Shown here piece by piece: positions 41,936 through 52,091 of a DNA stretch of 64,000 nucleotides. The notes under the pieces were generated by a model. It ran no database searches. It saw only the letters and a program-made list of their open reading frames with translations, and was not told the origin of the DNA. The position numbers and the translations under genes are program-made. Origin of the DNA: Sulfitobacter mediterraneus (GTDB lineage: Bacteria; Pseudomonadota; Alphaproteobacteria; Rhodobacterales; Rhodobacteraceae); assembly GCF_016801775.1 (NCBI RefSeq), contig NZ_CP069005.1, positions 88,757 to 152,756 on the forward strand, written 5' to 3'. The first letter of the stretch is position 1. Each line of letters begins with the position of its first letter.

Positions 41936-42241
41936 CTACTCGCCGGTCAGTAGCTTCTTTCGAGCGGTGTAGTCCTCTGCGTCAATTTCGCCCTTGGGCA
42001 AGCGCAGATCGAGTTCGCTCATCGCATCGGACTTTTCAGCCTTTGTCGCTCCTCCATCCATGTTGCGAATAAACCAAACGACACCGGCAACAACCAATCC
42101 CAAAACGATGATCCAAAGGATTGGACCAAACATCATCCCCATCCCGTATCCCCAGCCCGACATGTGGCCATAGTCATCTGGATCGGCCACGGCAGGTGTC
42201 GCAAAGAGCGCTGCAATTATTCCCAATCGATACATGTCCAC
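41936..42241 (-). CDS. SHOCT-domain small membrane protein
   Basis: 101 residues: signal-like N-terminus (cleavage after PAVA), a Met/Gly/Tyr-rich segment (GHMSGWGYGMGMMFG), one membrane helix, and a C-terminal SHOCT domain (ELDLRLPKGEIDAEDYTARKKLL). Such proteins are frequent in copper-resistance clusters; the Met-rich stretch could bind copper(I). Upstream lie three tandem ATACTTTG/ATACTCG units (42274-42296) that may be regulatory. Confidence 0.8.
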   Translation of the reverse strand: MDMYRLGIIAALFATPAVADPDDYGHMSGWGYGMGMMFGPILWIIVLGLVVAGVVWFIRNMDGGATKAEKSDAMSELDLRLPKGEIDAEDYTARKKLLTGE

Positions 42242-42401
42242 CTCTTTGTCCGATCGTTATCCCTATCCGGTGATACTTTGATACTTTGATACTCGCTCAA
42301 CATCCTGTTTTCACGACCGGAAATGTATCAGTTTGTAGAGTTGACCTTTTATCAGACGTCGCAGTACGACCGAAAGGTAACGAGGTCAGATCAGGCATCA
42401 G

Positions 42402-43184
42402 ATGGATTCCAAGAAACGGTCAACGCTTTTGACGATCGGTGTGATCATCGCAGGGTACGCCGCCCTGCGCACAGTCCCCTCTTTGCTGCCGGAAAAACTG
42501 GAATTGCAGGCGCTCGATAGACCAGAAGGATTTCGCAAGTTCGTTGCGGGTGAGACGTCAGGCGGCTTCGATCCTTTTTTTGGCTTGGGCACGGCGGACA
42601 GCACCGAAGTGGCGGCGCAGAAAGCCGCGGCCTTGGAGCGCGTCTCCGAGAATATTTGTTCGGCCCTTTACGGTGGTCTGACTCCCACGCCTACCCAAGT
42701 CCCGATGGCGTCGTTCTCGGACTACTATTGCCCCTTTTGCCGGGTGCAAACCAAACGATTGGCCGACATGACGAGCGAGATGCCAGACAAGATCGCAGTG
42801 GCGTGGCATGAATTGCCGCTCCTCGGCGACAGCTCAAATCTTGCGGCCAAGGCAGCTCTGGCGGCGAAACGGCAAGACGCGTACGTCGCTTTCCACGAAC
42901 GTTTGATGACAACGCCATTCCAAGCGTCGCCGGAATACCTTGCCCGCCTCTCCGATGACATCGGCGTCGATAGCAAGAAATTGATCACCGACATGGGGAG
43001 TGCCGAGATCACGCGCGAGCTGGAAGACAGTGCAGCGCTTGCACGCGTGTTCGCCTTTGTCGGCACGCCGGCCCTCGTGATCGGCCGTACTGTCGTCCAA
43101 GGTCAGATCAGCGACAGAACGGTTCGCGAGATCATCGAGTTGGAGCGCGAAGAGGGTTGGCGAGATGTCGGTACGGCTGCATAG
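42402..43184 (+). CDS. DsbA-family thiol oxidoreductase
   Basis: 260 residues with an N-terminal membrane anchor or signal (about 8-28), a helical leader, and a thioredoxin fold with active site CPFC (about 111-114) and the cis-proline loop VGTPALVIG (about 222). It oxidises thiols in the periplasm; the presence of DsbB and ScsB-like proteins beside it suggests either oxidation or, as with ScsC, copper-stress isomerase work. First gene of a thiol-rhodanese-ScsB set. Confidence 0.85.
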   Translation: MDSKKRSTLLTIGVIIAGYAALRTVPSLLPEKLELQALDRPEGFRKFVAGETSGGFDPFFGLGTADSTEVAAQKAAALERVSENICSALYGGLTPTPTQVPMASFSDYYCPFCRVQTKRLADMTSEMPDKIAVAWHELPLLGDSSNLAAKAALAAKRQDAYVAFHERLMTTPFQASPEYLARLSDDIGVDSKKLITDMGSAEITRELEDSAALARVFAFVGTPALVIGRTVVQGQISDRTVREIIELEREEGWRDVGTAA

Positions 43185-43243
43185 GCTGCAAGGCACGCCC
43201 CGGGAAGTCTTGGCATTTCTCGTCAATCGACTGTGGAGGAAGT

Positions 43244-43699
43244 ATGGATAGGCGGTGCTTCATCCTGCTTGCATCGACGTGGGTCATGGGGCCTCAGGTC
43301 GTTGCGGCCGCAACGCGCGAAATCTGGTCGGCTGCTAAGACGGCCGACGCATTGGCGCAGGACAAGATTTCCCTGATTGATGTTCGATCGCGCCCTGAAT
43401 GGGTGGAAACGGGCGTCGCAAAAGACGCATGGCCCATCAGTATGCACGAACCCGGGTTCGAGCAGCGCTTGTTCCCCGCACGTGATTTTTCAGGCGAGAA
43501 ACCCATTGCGCTGATTTGTGCCACCGGTGGGCGCAGCGGCCGTCTTTTGAGCGTCTTGAAACGAGCCGGCTACACGGGCTTCATCGATGTGTCGGAAGGC
43601 ATGCTGGGATCACCGAAGGGGCCAGGCTGGATCGCACGCGGATTGCCGGTGACGGATCTCGAGGCGGCCTTGGCAAGCCTGCCTGGCGCTTTGCGTTGA
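43244..43699 (+). CDS. Rhodanese-like protein
   Basis: 151 residues from ATG 43244, preceded by GGAGGA; the longer frame from 43157 lies inside the preceding gene. It has a hydrophobic signal-like N-terminus (CFILLASTWVMGPQVVAAA), then a single rhodanese domain with DVRSRPEW and the catalytic loop LICATGGRSGR (Cys about 92). It may handle sulfane sulfur or, in copper clusters, act as an exported thiol/metal protein. It ends four bases before the ScsB-like gene. Confidence 0.82.
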   Translation: MDRRCFILLASTWVMGPQVVAAATREIWSAAKTADALAQDKISLIDVRSRPEWVETGVAKDAWPISMHEPGFEQRLFPARDFSGEKPIALICATGGRSGRLLSVLKRAGYTGFIDVSEGMLGSPKGPGWIARGLPVTDLEAALASLPGALR

Positions 43700-43703
43700 C
43701 CGC

Positions 43704-45827
43704 ATGCTCATCCATATGATGGTCCGGTTTTTTCAGCTCAGGGCTTGGCTTCTGCTCCTTCTCGGTTGCATGGGCATCTTCCTATCCGATGCCGTCAAGG
43801 CTGCCGAATCCGAGAGCTTTTCAAACCCCGCCGTAACCGCGCGTCTTATCTCGGCCGAAGACGGGATTGCGCCAGATGCCGCCTCCGTCTCACTTGGATT
43901 GGCCTTGGAGTACGGCGAGGGCTGGAAGGGATACTGGCGCACGCCCGGCGAGGTTGGCTTGGCACCCGAGATCGACTGGTCGGGTTCAACCAATCTGAAA
44001 TCCGCGGAGCTACTCTGGCCCGCGCCGAAACGTTTCGAGGCCTTTGGGATCGAGAACTTCGGCTATTCAGGTCGGGTTGTCTTGCCGATCCGCGCGAGAC
44101 TTGAGGACGCCGGCCACCCACTGGAACTGCGTGCCCGCGTGTCGTTGCTGACATGTTCGACTGTCTGTGTGCCCCATGACTTCGAACTCTCACTCGCCCT
44201 GCCACAAGGCTTCGGGATCGATACAAACTCGGCTCGCCAGATTGCCAATTACGCCGATCGCGTTCCCGCGGTACCCGAGAACAGCGACATCATGATATCG
44301 GTCACGGCCCTCGATGCGCGCGACTCGGCTCTCATCGTTGTGGCAACGAGCGACACACCGTTCGGTGAGGTCGACGTGTTCCCGGAATTCGGACCCCTTG
44401 TGACCTTTGGTAAACCAGATATCCGATTGGATCGCGATAGAACGGAACTGTGGGCACAAATACCGATCAACGCCTGGACCGAAGAGCACGCAGAACCTTC
44501 GGTGACGATCACAGACACCGCACGTGCAATCACGGCGCCGATCACGCTTACCTCAGATCCCCCTGCCCCACCGTTTTCAAGCGCGAACCCTCGCGCGAGT
44601 GTGCTGAAGGTCATGGCGGTGGCCGCCATCGCCTTTCTCGGTGGTCTGATCCTGAATGTCATGCCCTGTGTGTTGCCCGTTCTATCGATCAAGCTCACAT
44701 CTGTTTTGAAGGCAACCGGTCAAACCCGGCAGATGACACGCAACGGATTCCTGTTTTCAGCTTTGGGGGTACTGACATTTGTCTGGGCGCTTGCGGCTGC
44801 CTTAGTGTTTCTTCAATGGATCGGAGTATCCGTCGGCTGGGGTATACAGTTCCAAAATCCGGTCTTCGTGACTCTGATGTTCATGGTCATCGCCGTCTTT
44901 GCCGCCAATCTCCTCGGTGCATTCGAGATAACCCTGCCCGCGGCCCTTCAAGACCGCCTGGGTGCCAGCAGTGCCAGAGCCGGGTACATCTCAGACTTTG
45001 GCACCGGACTGCTTGCGGCCATCCTCGCCACGCCCTGTTCCGCCCCGTTCCTGGGCACCGCGATCACCTTTGCGCTTGCGGGCACACCACTGGACGTAAT
45101 GGTGATATTCACAGCGCTCGGTCTTGGACTGGCCCTCCCCTACCTCGTCATTGCCGCACGTCCCGAGTTGGTCACGCGGATGCCCCGGCCCGGGCGATGG
45201 ATGCTTCTGGTCAGGATCCTTCTTGGCGGTCTGTTGCTGGCAACAGCCGCATGGCTCTTGTTCGTTCTTGTCGGCGTGGCGGGCGCGCGGGTGGCCGCCT
45301 TTATCTCGGCACTCACAGCTGTGTTCATCATCGCGGCATCAATCCCACGGGCGAACCGATGGGCGCGGCGTGCGGTTCTCAGCGCCTGTGTTCTTCTGGC
45401 GATTTTCGGAGCGGGTCTAATATCAACGCCTGACCGCACAATAGCTGCGGTGGATGCGATGTCTCACTGGCAGGATTTCGATCCCCTCCGCATCGCGCGC
45501 TACGTCTCTGAAGGCGAGACGGTTTTCGTCGATGTGACTGCGGATTGGTGTCTGACCTGCAAAGCCAACAAGTCTCTCGTGCTCGACAAGGATCCAGTGC
45601 GTGCGCGGTTGCGCGGCGGTTCCGTAATCGCCATGCAAGCGGACTGGACCAAACCCGATGACGCGATCGCGCGGTTTCTCGAGCGGCATGACCGCTATGG
45701 CATTCCGTTCAACATCGTCTTCGGACCGGGGGCTCCTTCCGGTATCGCCCTACCGGAGATTCTAACGCCACAGGCAGTGCTCGGCGCGCTCGACGCCGCT
45801 TCTATGCGCAGTCTCGTGTCAGAGTGA
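43704..45827 (+). CDS. ScsB/DsbD-family thiol:disulfide transmembrane reductase
   Basis: 707 residues. A signal peptide, an N-terminal periplasmic DsbD-alpha-like domain with a CSTVC pair (near 151-155), eight membrane helices with the two conserved cysteines in NVMPCVLPVLS (about 319) and ATPCSAPFLG (about 447), and a C-terminal thioredoxin domain with DWCLTCK (about 613-619). It carries electrons from cytoplasmic thioredoxin to periplasmic thiols. The large N-terminal domain is like ScsB (suppressor of copper sensitivity), which keeps ScsC/DsbA-like partners reduced under copper stress. Confidence 0.85.
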   Translation: MLIHMMVRFFQLRAWLLLLLGCMGIFLSDAVKAAESESFSNPAVTARLISAEDGIAPDAASVSLGLALEYGEGWKGYWRTPGEVGLAPEIDWSGSTNLKSAELLWPAPKRFEAFGIENFGYSGRVVLPIRARLEDAGHPLELRARVSLLTCSTVCVPHDFELSLALPQGFGIDTNSARQIANYADRVPAVPENSDIMISVTALDARDSALIVVATSDTPFGEVDVFPEFGPLVTFGKPDIRLDRDRTELWAQIPINAWTEEHAEPSVTITDTARAITAPITLTSDPPAPPFSSANPRASVLKVMAVAAIAFLGGLILNVMPCVLPVLSIKLTSVLKATGQTRQMTRNGFLFSALGVLTFVWALAAALVFLQWIGVSVGWGIQFQNPVFVTLMFMVIAVFAANLLGAFEITLPAALQDRLGASSARAGYISDFGTGLLAAILATPCSAPFLGTAITFALAGTPLDVMVIFTALGLGLALPYLVIAARPELVTRMPRPGRWMLLVRILLGGLLLATAAWLLFVLVGVAGARVAAFISALTAVFIIAASIPRANRWARRAVLSACVLLAIFGAGLISTPDRTIAAVDAMSHWQDFDPLRIARYVSEGETVFVDVTADWCLTCKANKSLVLDKDPVRARLRGGSVIAMQADWTKPDDAIARFLERHDRYGIPFNIVFGPGAPSGIALPEILTPQAVLGALDAASMRSLVSE

Positions 45828-45937
45828 TATGCCAACTTGCGCGTCTTTGATCGAGTTGACTACTTCCACATATGAAGTCCCTGTTGTCTGATACCTTTGC
45901 GTCGTATCCCATGGGAAAGTGCGAATAACCTCTTGCA

Positions 45938-47263
45938 TCAGTGTTCGTGAGCACCCTGCGGTGCGAGCCAGCGCGATAGATACAGTCGTTCAAGTATGAA
46001 AACCGCGGTAATTCCGACGGCGGCATAGAGCACGATGGCCGGGTCACTTTGCAGTTTCATCGCGGTGAAGGCCGCCAGCACAACCGCATCGAATGCGAGT
46101 GCCAAGAGCAACACAGTCGCCGCCGCTCCGATCTCCTTCCGGCGGAAGCGGAAGACGCCCCAATGCACGACCATATCCATGATGAGATAGAAAAACGCGC
46201 CTAAAGATGCGATCCTGCCCAGATCGAAGAACACAGCCAGTGTCGAGGCAATCACCACCGTATAGATCAGCATGTGGCGCTGGATCGTGCCAGACATGCC
46301 AAAATGGCTGTGCGGGATCATTTTCATGTCCGTCAGCATTGCGAGCATCCGTGACACGGCGAACACACTGGCCAGAACGCCTGATGCAGTAGCCACGGCG
46401 GCCAGCAAGACGGTTAGATAGAACCCGACCTGCCCGAGCGCGGGGGCCGCCGCTTCTGCCAGAGAATAATCACGTGCGGCAATGATCTCGTCGAGTGTCA
46501 GGCTGGCGCCCACGCCGAACGCCACAAGCAGGTAGACAACCACGCAGATCGCGATGGAGATCATGATCGTGCGGCCCACGTTGCGATGGGGATCGGTGAT
46601 CTCTCCGCCGCTGTTGGTAATGGTCGTGAAACCCTTGAACGCAAGGATGGCCAGTGCGACAGAGGCAATGAACCCCACGATCCCTGATGGCTCGGCCGTC
46701 TGCGATGCGGCGGCGAACTGAAATCCGCTCGACCACAGAGCGGCAATACCAAAGAGAGCGATGCCGCCGATCTTGATTGCCGCCATGATCAGCGAAAACA
46801 GCCCTACGGAGCGGTTGCCTGCGATATTGACGAGAAACGCGAAAACGATCACTGCAACCGCCAGGATGGGGACGAGCGGCCCGCCGGTGATGTCGAAGGG
46901 GCGCAGGACGTAGGTGGCAAATGTCCTTGCCACGAGGCTTTCTGCAATCACCATGCTCAGCGCCATCAGAAGCGCTGCTCCCGCCGCAACTGCGCCTGAT
47001 CCATAGCATTTCTGCAGGATCATAGCGATCCCGCCCGCCGAGGGCCAGGCGTTCGACATCTTGATATAGCTGTATGCACTGAAGCTTGTCACGATGGCAC
47101 CGGCGATGAAGGCCAGCGGGAAAAGCGGTCCGGCCAGTTGGGCTATCTGCCCGGTCAGCGCAAAGATGCCCGCCCCGATCATCACGCCCGTGCCCATGGC
47201 GACGGCACCGCCGAGCGTTATCGAATTTTCTTTGTAGCCATCTCCGGTGTGTTTGTGCTGCAT
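45938..47263 (-). CDS. APC-superfamily amino-acid permease
   Basis: 441 residues with about twelve membrane helices and APC signatures (AMGTGVMIGAGIFALTGQ, then FKGFTTITNSGGEI). The likely substrate is an amino acid or polyamine, not predictable further. It follows a saccharopine-dehydrogenase-like gene by 24 bases on the same strand. Confidence 0.85.
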   Translation of the reverse strand: MQHKHTGDGYKENSITLGGAVAMGTGVMIGAGIFALTGQIAQLAGPLFPLAFIAGAIVTSFSAYSYIKMSNAWPSAGGIAMILQKCYGSGAVAAGAALLMALSMVIAESLVARTFATYVLRPFDITGGPLVPILAVAVIVFAFLVNIAGNRSVGLFSLIMAAIKIGGIALFGIAALWSSGFQFAAASQTAEPSGIVGFIASVALAILAFKGFTTITNSGGEITDPHRNVGRTIMISIAICVVVYLLVAFGVGASLTLDEIIAARDYSLAEAAAPALGQVGFYLTVLLAAVATASGVLASVFAVSRMLAMLTDMKMIPHSHFGMSGTIQRHMLIYTVVIASTLAVFFDLGRIASLGAFFYLIMDMVVHWGVFRFRRKEIGAAATVLLLALAFDAVVLAAFTAMKLQSDPAIVLYAAVGITAVFILERLYLSRWLAPQGAHEH

Positions 47264-47287
47264 CCCTTGCCTCTCATTTCTTTTGTA

Positions 47288-48388
47288 TCAATGTAGATCT
47301 TGTTTTCCGTTCATCGTAATCGTCCCATCGGGGAAACGGCGCTGGAGGCCTCTCAAGGCCTGTTCGAGGTCCAGATAATTCATAATGGACTGTGCCCCTC
47401 CCTGTTCGTCACCGCCTGAACAGACAGAATCAATGGTCAACAGGACCATCGCGGCCGTCAAATCGGCCTGGTCGCCACCTTCGAACAAGTGCGACTCAAT
47501 CTGTTTGTTGTTGTGATCGAAGGCGGCGACCACAATCCTCGTCCCGCTATGCCCGATCTTGGGCAAGCGCTGCGATTGCTTCGCTAACAGTCTGGCATGC
47601 CTCGCTATCCACGGGCCCAACCCGAGCCATAGTGCCACTGCGACAAGACGTGTGACTATGGGTGGATCCACGGCCAGATAATACCGAACCTGTCCCTCTC
47701 GTCCCGCGGGAAAGATCGCGATATCGGGAAAGCCAATATCGAGCGCGGTGCGCGGCGCCTCTGTTGGTGCGAACACGAACCGGCGCAAGTTCATGCCTGG
47801 CTTGACAGTCCGTCCGGAGCCGGGATCGCGGTAGGATGCTCCGAGGGTCCGGAAGAACCATTCCGAAGCCGCCGGGCCGTAGTGGCGGCCCATCCCCAGT
47901 TCAAGTCCGACATCGAGTGCTCGGACCCGCCGGTCCCTTGCCAAATCTGCCCCTAATAGCGTGCAGAGTCCGGGCGCGGTTCCCACGCCTGGAATGAGAA
48001 GTCCGGCCTTTCCCACGGCAACCCGGACAAGTGCATCGACATATTCTGGCGTCGCGGACGTATCGAGAACCGTGTCACCTTTCGAAAGAATTTCTGCGAC
48101 TAGTCCCGGTGGCGTGGCTTCGGTGAGATTGACGAAAATAGCCCCCCGGGGAAGAACTCTGGCAGCCTCAGGCCCAGCTAGGTCTAGGTTGAGCGTACGG
48201 GCGTTTGAAAGTTCCGGTCCAGTCAGGTGATCCCGCCTCGAGACAGCCCAAATTTCCCAGGGGCCGACGGTCGCGAGCATAGGAATGAGCCGCCTCCCAA
48301 CATCCCCGGTACCACCGAGGATAACGACGCTGCGCGCGCCAGTCACGCTAGCGATTTGCGCATCTTCACCCACCAAGGCAATCGTCAA
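47288..48388 (-). CDS. Saccharopine dehydrogenase-like NAD(P)-binding protein
   Basis: 366 residues. The N-terminal Rossmann fold has VVILGGTGDVGRRL (about 21-34), then LDTSATPEYV and LLIPGVGTAPGLCTLLGADL, in the manner of saccharopine dehydrogenase-type reductases. The C-terminal half, with HYGPAASEWFFRTLG, is of unknown specificity. It may act on an amino acid handled by the adjacent permease. Gap of 142 bases from the upstream ICMT-like gene. Confidence 0.75.
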   Translation of the reverse strand: MTIALVGEDAQIASVTGARSVVILGGTGDVGRRLIPMLATVGPWEIWAVSRRDHLTGPELSNARTLNLDLAGPEAARVLPRGAIFVNLTEATPPGLVAEILSKGDTVLDTSATPEYVDALVRVAVGKAGLLIPGVGTAPGLCTLLGADLARDRRVRALDVGLELGMGRHYGPAASEWFFRTLGASYRDPGSGRTVKPGMNLRRFVFAPTEAPRTALDIGFPDIAIFPAGREGQVRYYLAVDPPIVTRLVAVALWLGLGPWIARHARLLAKQSQRLPKIGHSGTRIVVAAFDHNNKQIESHLFEGGDQADLTAAMVLLTIDSVCSGGDEQGGAQSIMNYLDLEQALRGLQRRFPDGTITMNGKQDLH

Positions 48389-48530
48389 ATGTCAAAATTA
48401 GACCCTTCATCCAAAAAAAGTTCTGGCGGCATAATGCTGCCGGGTTATGCGCAAAGATGGATCTCACTAGGTTTCTCAATTTGCAGCGGCGTTTTCCGCG
48501 CCGCGCCAACCGATGCCAAGACCGACGTGT

Positions 48531-49181
48531 TCATGGTATGGAGACCTCGCGAAATTGCGGCATGAAGGCGGGAACGGTCGCTGCATACCTGTCCCAGACC
48601 TGTCCAAAACGGGCGCGGGTGTCGGCCTCCTCGCTGCGTGCCAGTCGAACATACATCCAGACCAGTACCGGGAACATCGCCACTGTCAGAATGGTCGGCC
48701 ATTGAACGAGAAATCCGAGCATGACCAGAATGAACCCCACGTATTGGGGATGTCTGATCCTCGCATAGGGCCCGGTGACGGCCAACCGGCCCTGCCGCTG
48801 TGCATTCCACAGATGGTGCCATGCCACCGAGATCAGCCAGAATCCTCCGCCGATCAGGGCGAAGCTCAACAGGTGGAACGGTCCGAAATGCGGGTTCGAC
48901 TTCCAGCCGAACATCATCTCGGGCAGATGGCCGCTATCGTGGGCTAGCCAGTCGATATCCGGCCATGTCGATTGCAACCAGCCGGACAACACAAAGATCG
49001 TCAATGGGAACCCGTACATTTCGGTGAACAGTGCCAAGACAAAGGCGCTGAATGCACCGAAACTCCGCCAGTCTCGGGACGTTTGCGGCTTGAAAAAGCT
49101 GAAGGCAAAAATGATGAAGACAGCCGAGTTGATGAAGACCAGAAGCCAAAGGCCATACGATGCACCTGCATCAGTCATCAT
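48531..49181 (-). CDS. ICMT/phospholipid methyltransferase-like membrane protein
   Basis: 216 residues with about five membrane helices. The C-terminal family signature is present: VTGPYARIRHPQYVGFILVM (about 133-152), then RSEEADTRARFGQVWDRYAATVPAF. Proteins of this type are often encoded next to copper ATPases and DUF2933 proteins; substrate unknown. Start overlaps the DUF2933 stop (ATGA). Confidence 0.85.
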   Translation of the reverse strand: MMTDAGASYGLWLLVFINSAVFIIFAFSFFKPQTSRDWRSFGAFSAFVLALFTEMYGFPLTIFVLSGWLQSTWPDIDWLAHDSGHLPEMMFGWKSNPHFGPFHLLSFALIGGGFWLISVAWHHLWNAQRQGRLAVTGPYARIRHPQYVGFILVMLGFLVQWPTILTVAMFPVLVWMYVRLARSEEADTRARFGQVWDRYAATVPAFMPQFREVSIP

Positions 49182-49441
49182 TGATCATCTCCCTTGCCAT
49201 GTCCGCCGTGGCCTCCATGCCCGCCATGCATGAAGAAGTGCATGCCAACACAGAGCAGCAACGGCAGCCAGATCAGCAACCCACTGCCCAGAATGTGCAC
49301 CCGATGCTCGTAACCCAGCAGAAGTCCGCCAAGGACAAGCGCGAAGATCAGGTAGATGCCCGCGCGTGATTTCCAGAACGAGGGCGGCCTCGGCGGATTG
49401 CCCTGCGGGTGATGATCGCCGTGTGTCGAAGGTTTTTCCAT
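49178..49441 (-). CDS. DUF2933 small membrane protein
   Basis: 87 residues with a His-rich cytoplasmic or periplasmic N-terminus, two membrane helices and the His/Gly tail MHGGHGGHGGHG, typical of DUF2933. The histidines probably bind copper or another metal. It sits 15 bases downstream of the P-type ATPase gene. Confidence 0.85.
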   Translation of the reverse strand: MEKPSTHGDHHPQGNPPRPPSFWKSRAGIYLIFALVLGGLLLGYEHRVHILGSGLLIWLPLLLCVGMHFFMHGGHGGHGGHGKGDDQ

Positions 49442-49456
49442 GTCACTTTTCCTTTG

Positions 49457-51841
49457 TCAGATTTTCGCACCGCGCAGTCGCAACGCGTTTAAGACAACTG
49501 AGATGGACGAAGCGCTCATCGCAAAGGCGGCGAACATCGGGCTGATCAGGATGCCCAGGAACGGGTACAGCACACCCGCGGCTACTGGCACGCCCGAGGC
49601 ATTGTAGATCAGCGCAAAGAACAGGTTCTGTCGGATGTTGCGCATCGTAGCGCGCGATAGACGCCGAGCGCGCACGATCCCGTCAAGGTTGCCTTTGATC
49701 AGCGTGAAGCCCGCGCTTTCGATAGCGACATCCGCACCGGTGCCCATGGCGATGCCAACATCGGCCTGTGCAAGAGCCGGCGCATCGTTGACGCCGTCGC
49801 CCGCCATGGCGACCTTGCGGCCGGCTTCCTGCAACTCGCGGATGATCCGTGCCTTGTCCTCGGGCAAAACATCAGCGCGGATCTCGTCGATCCCGAGCCG
49901 CGCGCCAATGGCCTTAGCGGTGCGTTCATTGTCGCCAGTCGCCATGATGATCCGAAAGCCCAGATCATGCAGCGCCTTTAGCGCAGCTGGCGTCGTTTCC
50001 TTCACCGGGTCGGCCACGCTGACCAGCCCGGCAATCGTGCCTTCCAGTACGACAAACATCACCGTTTCGCCGTCGTCACGCCGCTCGTTAGCCTTTTCGG
50101 TCAGCGCACCGCCCTCTAGACCCATATCCGAAATCAATGCGAGATTTCCCAGAGCCACCGCGTGGCCGTCGACCACACCCTTGACGCCCTTGCCGGTCAC
50201 CGCCTCGAAATCGCTGGCGTTCGCCATATCTACGCCGCGGTCTTCAGCACCACGCACGATGGCTTCGGCCAGCGGATGTTCCGATCCGCGTTCCAGCGAA
50301 GCGGCCAGTCGCAGCACGTCGGCCTCGTCATGCCCCGGTTCAGGCAGGACCGCGATCAGCCGGGGCTTGCCTTCTGTCAGAGTGCCGGTCTTGTCTACGA
50401 TCAGAGTGTCTACCTTCTCGAACCGCTCCAGCGCCTCGGCATTCTTGATCAGAACTCCCGCCTGGGCACCGCGCCCTGTGGCCGTCATGATTGACATTGG
50501 CGTCGCCAGACCCAGTGCACAGGGACAGGCAATGATGAGGACCGCCACTGCAGAGATGAGGGCATAAGAAAGTGCGGGCGCTGGTCCCCAGATCGCCCAA
50601 GCGATGAACGACAAGATGGCGATCACAATCACTACAGGAACGAAGAACCCCGCGACTTTGTCGGCGTATTTCTGGATCGGGGCGCGCGACCGCTGGGCAT
50701 TCGCCACCATTTCGACAATCTGCGCCAGCATCGTGTCGGCTCCTACTCTCGTCGCCTCCATCACCAGGCTGCCGGTGCCGTTGATCGTGGCCCCCGTCAG
50801 CACGTCACCTTCGGTTTTCTCGACCGGAACCGGTTCCCCGGAAATCATGCTTTCATCCACCGAAGAGCGTCCATCGACCACGGTGCCATCGACCGGTACC
50901 TTATCACCGGGACGAACACGTAGATGGTCACCGACTTCCACCTCTTCCAGCGGAATTTCCTCTTCGCTCCCGTCTTCGCGGATCACGCGCGCAGTCTTGG
51001 CTGCCATGTCCAGCAGCGCGCGGATCGCTTTGCCGGTGCCTTCACGGGCGCGCAATTCCATCACCTGCCCTAGCAGGACAAGGGTAACGATCACCGCCGC
51101 AGCTTCAAAATAGACGCCAACATGGCCTTCGGGATCGCGGAAGCCATCGGGAAAGATGTCAGGTGCAAGAACGGCCACGATACTGAACAGCCAGGCCGCC
51201 ATCACACCCATGCTTATGAGCGAAAACATATTGAGGTTCATCGTCCGGAATGAATTCCAGCCGCGCACCATGAACGGCCAGCCGCTCCAAAGGACGACGG
51301 GTGTGCCCAGTACAAGCTCGATCCATAAGGTCGTGCGTTCGCCAAATATGTCGCGGACGCCCCCAAAACCTAGATAAGGGCCCATCGTCAGAACCAGCAG
51401 CGGCAGAGTCAGCACTGCGCCGACCCAAAACCGACGCGTGAAATCCACCAGCTCGGGGTTCGGTCCGTCCTCGACCATCGTGGCGCTTTCGAGCTCCAGC
51501 CCCATGCCGCAGATTGGACAGGATCCCGGTTCCGTTTGACGGACTTCGGCATGCATTGGACAGGTGTAGACTGCGCCCTGGTGACCGGCAGGCACGGTAT
51601 CATATCTGCCTCCCTCTTCACCAGTCTTGGCGGCGGAATGCCCATGGGCGTGGTTGCCGTGCCCGTCTGCGGCGCCGTGTCCGGCGTGATCATGTTGTGA
51701 TGCCGCAACCTCGCCTTCAGACACAAGATGCATGCCGCATTTCGGGCAATCTCCAGGTTCGGTCTTGCGCACTTCGGGATGCATCGGACAAGTATAGATC
51801 ACACTCTCTTGCGTCGGGTCAGGATTGGGTCTTTGGTTCAT
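49457..51841 (-). CDS. copA: Copper-type P1B ATPase with two heavy-metal-binding domains
   Basis: 794 residues. Two N-terminal YHS-like metal-binding domains (YTCPMHPEV at 16-24 and YTCPMHAEV at 92-100, each with a CPxCGM pair) separated by a His-rich linker; there is no ferredoxin-like GMTCxxC domain. The pump core has the ion-site motif CPCALGL (about 438), phosphorylation site DKTGTLTEG (about 480) and hinge [10 protein letters not shown] (about 680). These features mark a Cu(I)/Ag(I) exporter of the inner membrane. It starts an operon with DUF2933 and ICMT-like genes. Confidence 0.9.
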   Translation of the reverse strand: MNQRPNPDPTQESVIYTCPMHPEVRKTEPGDCPKCGMHLVSEGEVAASQHDHAGHGAADGHGNHAHGHSAAKTGEEGGRYDTVPAGHQGAVYTCPMHAEVRQTEPGSCPICGMGLELESATMVEDGPNPELVDFTRRFWVGAVLTLPLLVLTMGPYLGFGGVRDIFGERTTLWIELVLGTPVVLWSGWPFMVRGWNSFRTMNLNMFSLISMGVMAAWLFSIVAVLAPDIFPDGFRDPEGHVGVYFEAAAVIVTLVLLGQVMELRAREGTGKAIRALLDMAAKTARVIREDGSEEEIPLEEVEVGDHLRVRPGDKVPVDGTVVDGRSSVDESMISGEPVPVEKTEGDVLTGATINGTGSLVMEATRVGADTMLAQIVEMVANAQRSRAPIQKYADKVAGFFVPVVIVIAILSFIAWAIWGPAPALSYALISAVAVLIIACPCALGLATPMSIMTATGRGAQAGVLIKNAEALERFEKVDTLIVDKTGTLTEGKPRLIAVLPEPGHDEADVLRLAASLERGSEHPLAEAIVRGAEDRGVDMANASDFEAVTGKGVKGVVDGHAVALGNLALISDMGLEGGALTEKANERRDDGETVMFVVLEGTIAGLVSVADPVKETTPAALKALHDLGFRIIMATGDNERTAKAIGARLGIDEIRADVLPEDKARIIRELQEAGRKVAMAGDGVNDAPALAQADVGIAMGTGADVAIESAGFTLIKGNLDGIVRARRLSRATMRNIRQNLFFALIYNASGVPVAAGVLYPFLGILISPMFAAFAMSASSISVVLNALRLRGAKI

Positions 51842-52007
51842 GTGTCCGCCTCAAACGTATTCGGGTTTCTCAATTTGTTGTGGATTTCAGAACAGCGTGT
51901 CGAGCCTAGGATGGCGGCCAAATAAGCTGAAGCCGTTCCGCTTGGGTCGCGAAAAACCCATCCAATCCCTTGCTCATCGGTGAAACCCCGATTTTTCGAT
52001 ACACTTT

Positions 52008-52038
52008 GCTGTACTTGGTCCGGTAGCTGGAAGGTCAA
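52008..52038 (-). promoter_or_regulatory. Possible MerR/CueR-type promoter for the copper ATPase
   Basis: Reading the minus strand, TTGACC followed by TTCCAGC and, 19 bases after the -35 hexamer, TACAGC resembles the long-spacer promoters used by CueR-type regulators, with half of the usual ACCTTCC...GGAAGGT dyad. It lies about 170 bases upstream of the ATPase start. No merR-type gene is in the window, so this is weak. Confidence 0.25.
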
Positions 52039-52091
52039 CACCTTTCATCACCATGGGGCAGATTTCGGCGACGACGGGTGATGTGCCGATA

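Noticed and set aside
42274..42296. Tandem ATACTTTG units as a possible CRISPR or iteron array
   Set aside because: Only three short units with no spacers; more likely a promoter-region repeat or chance.
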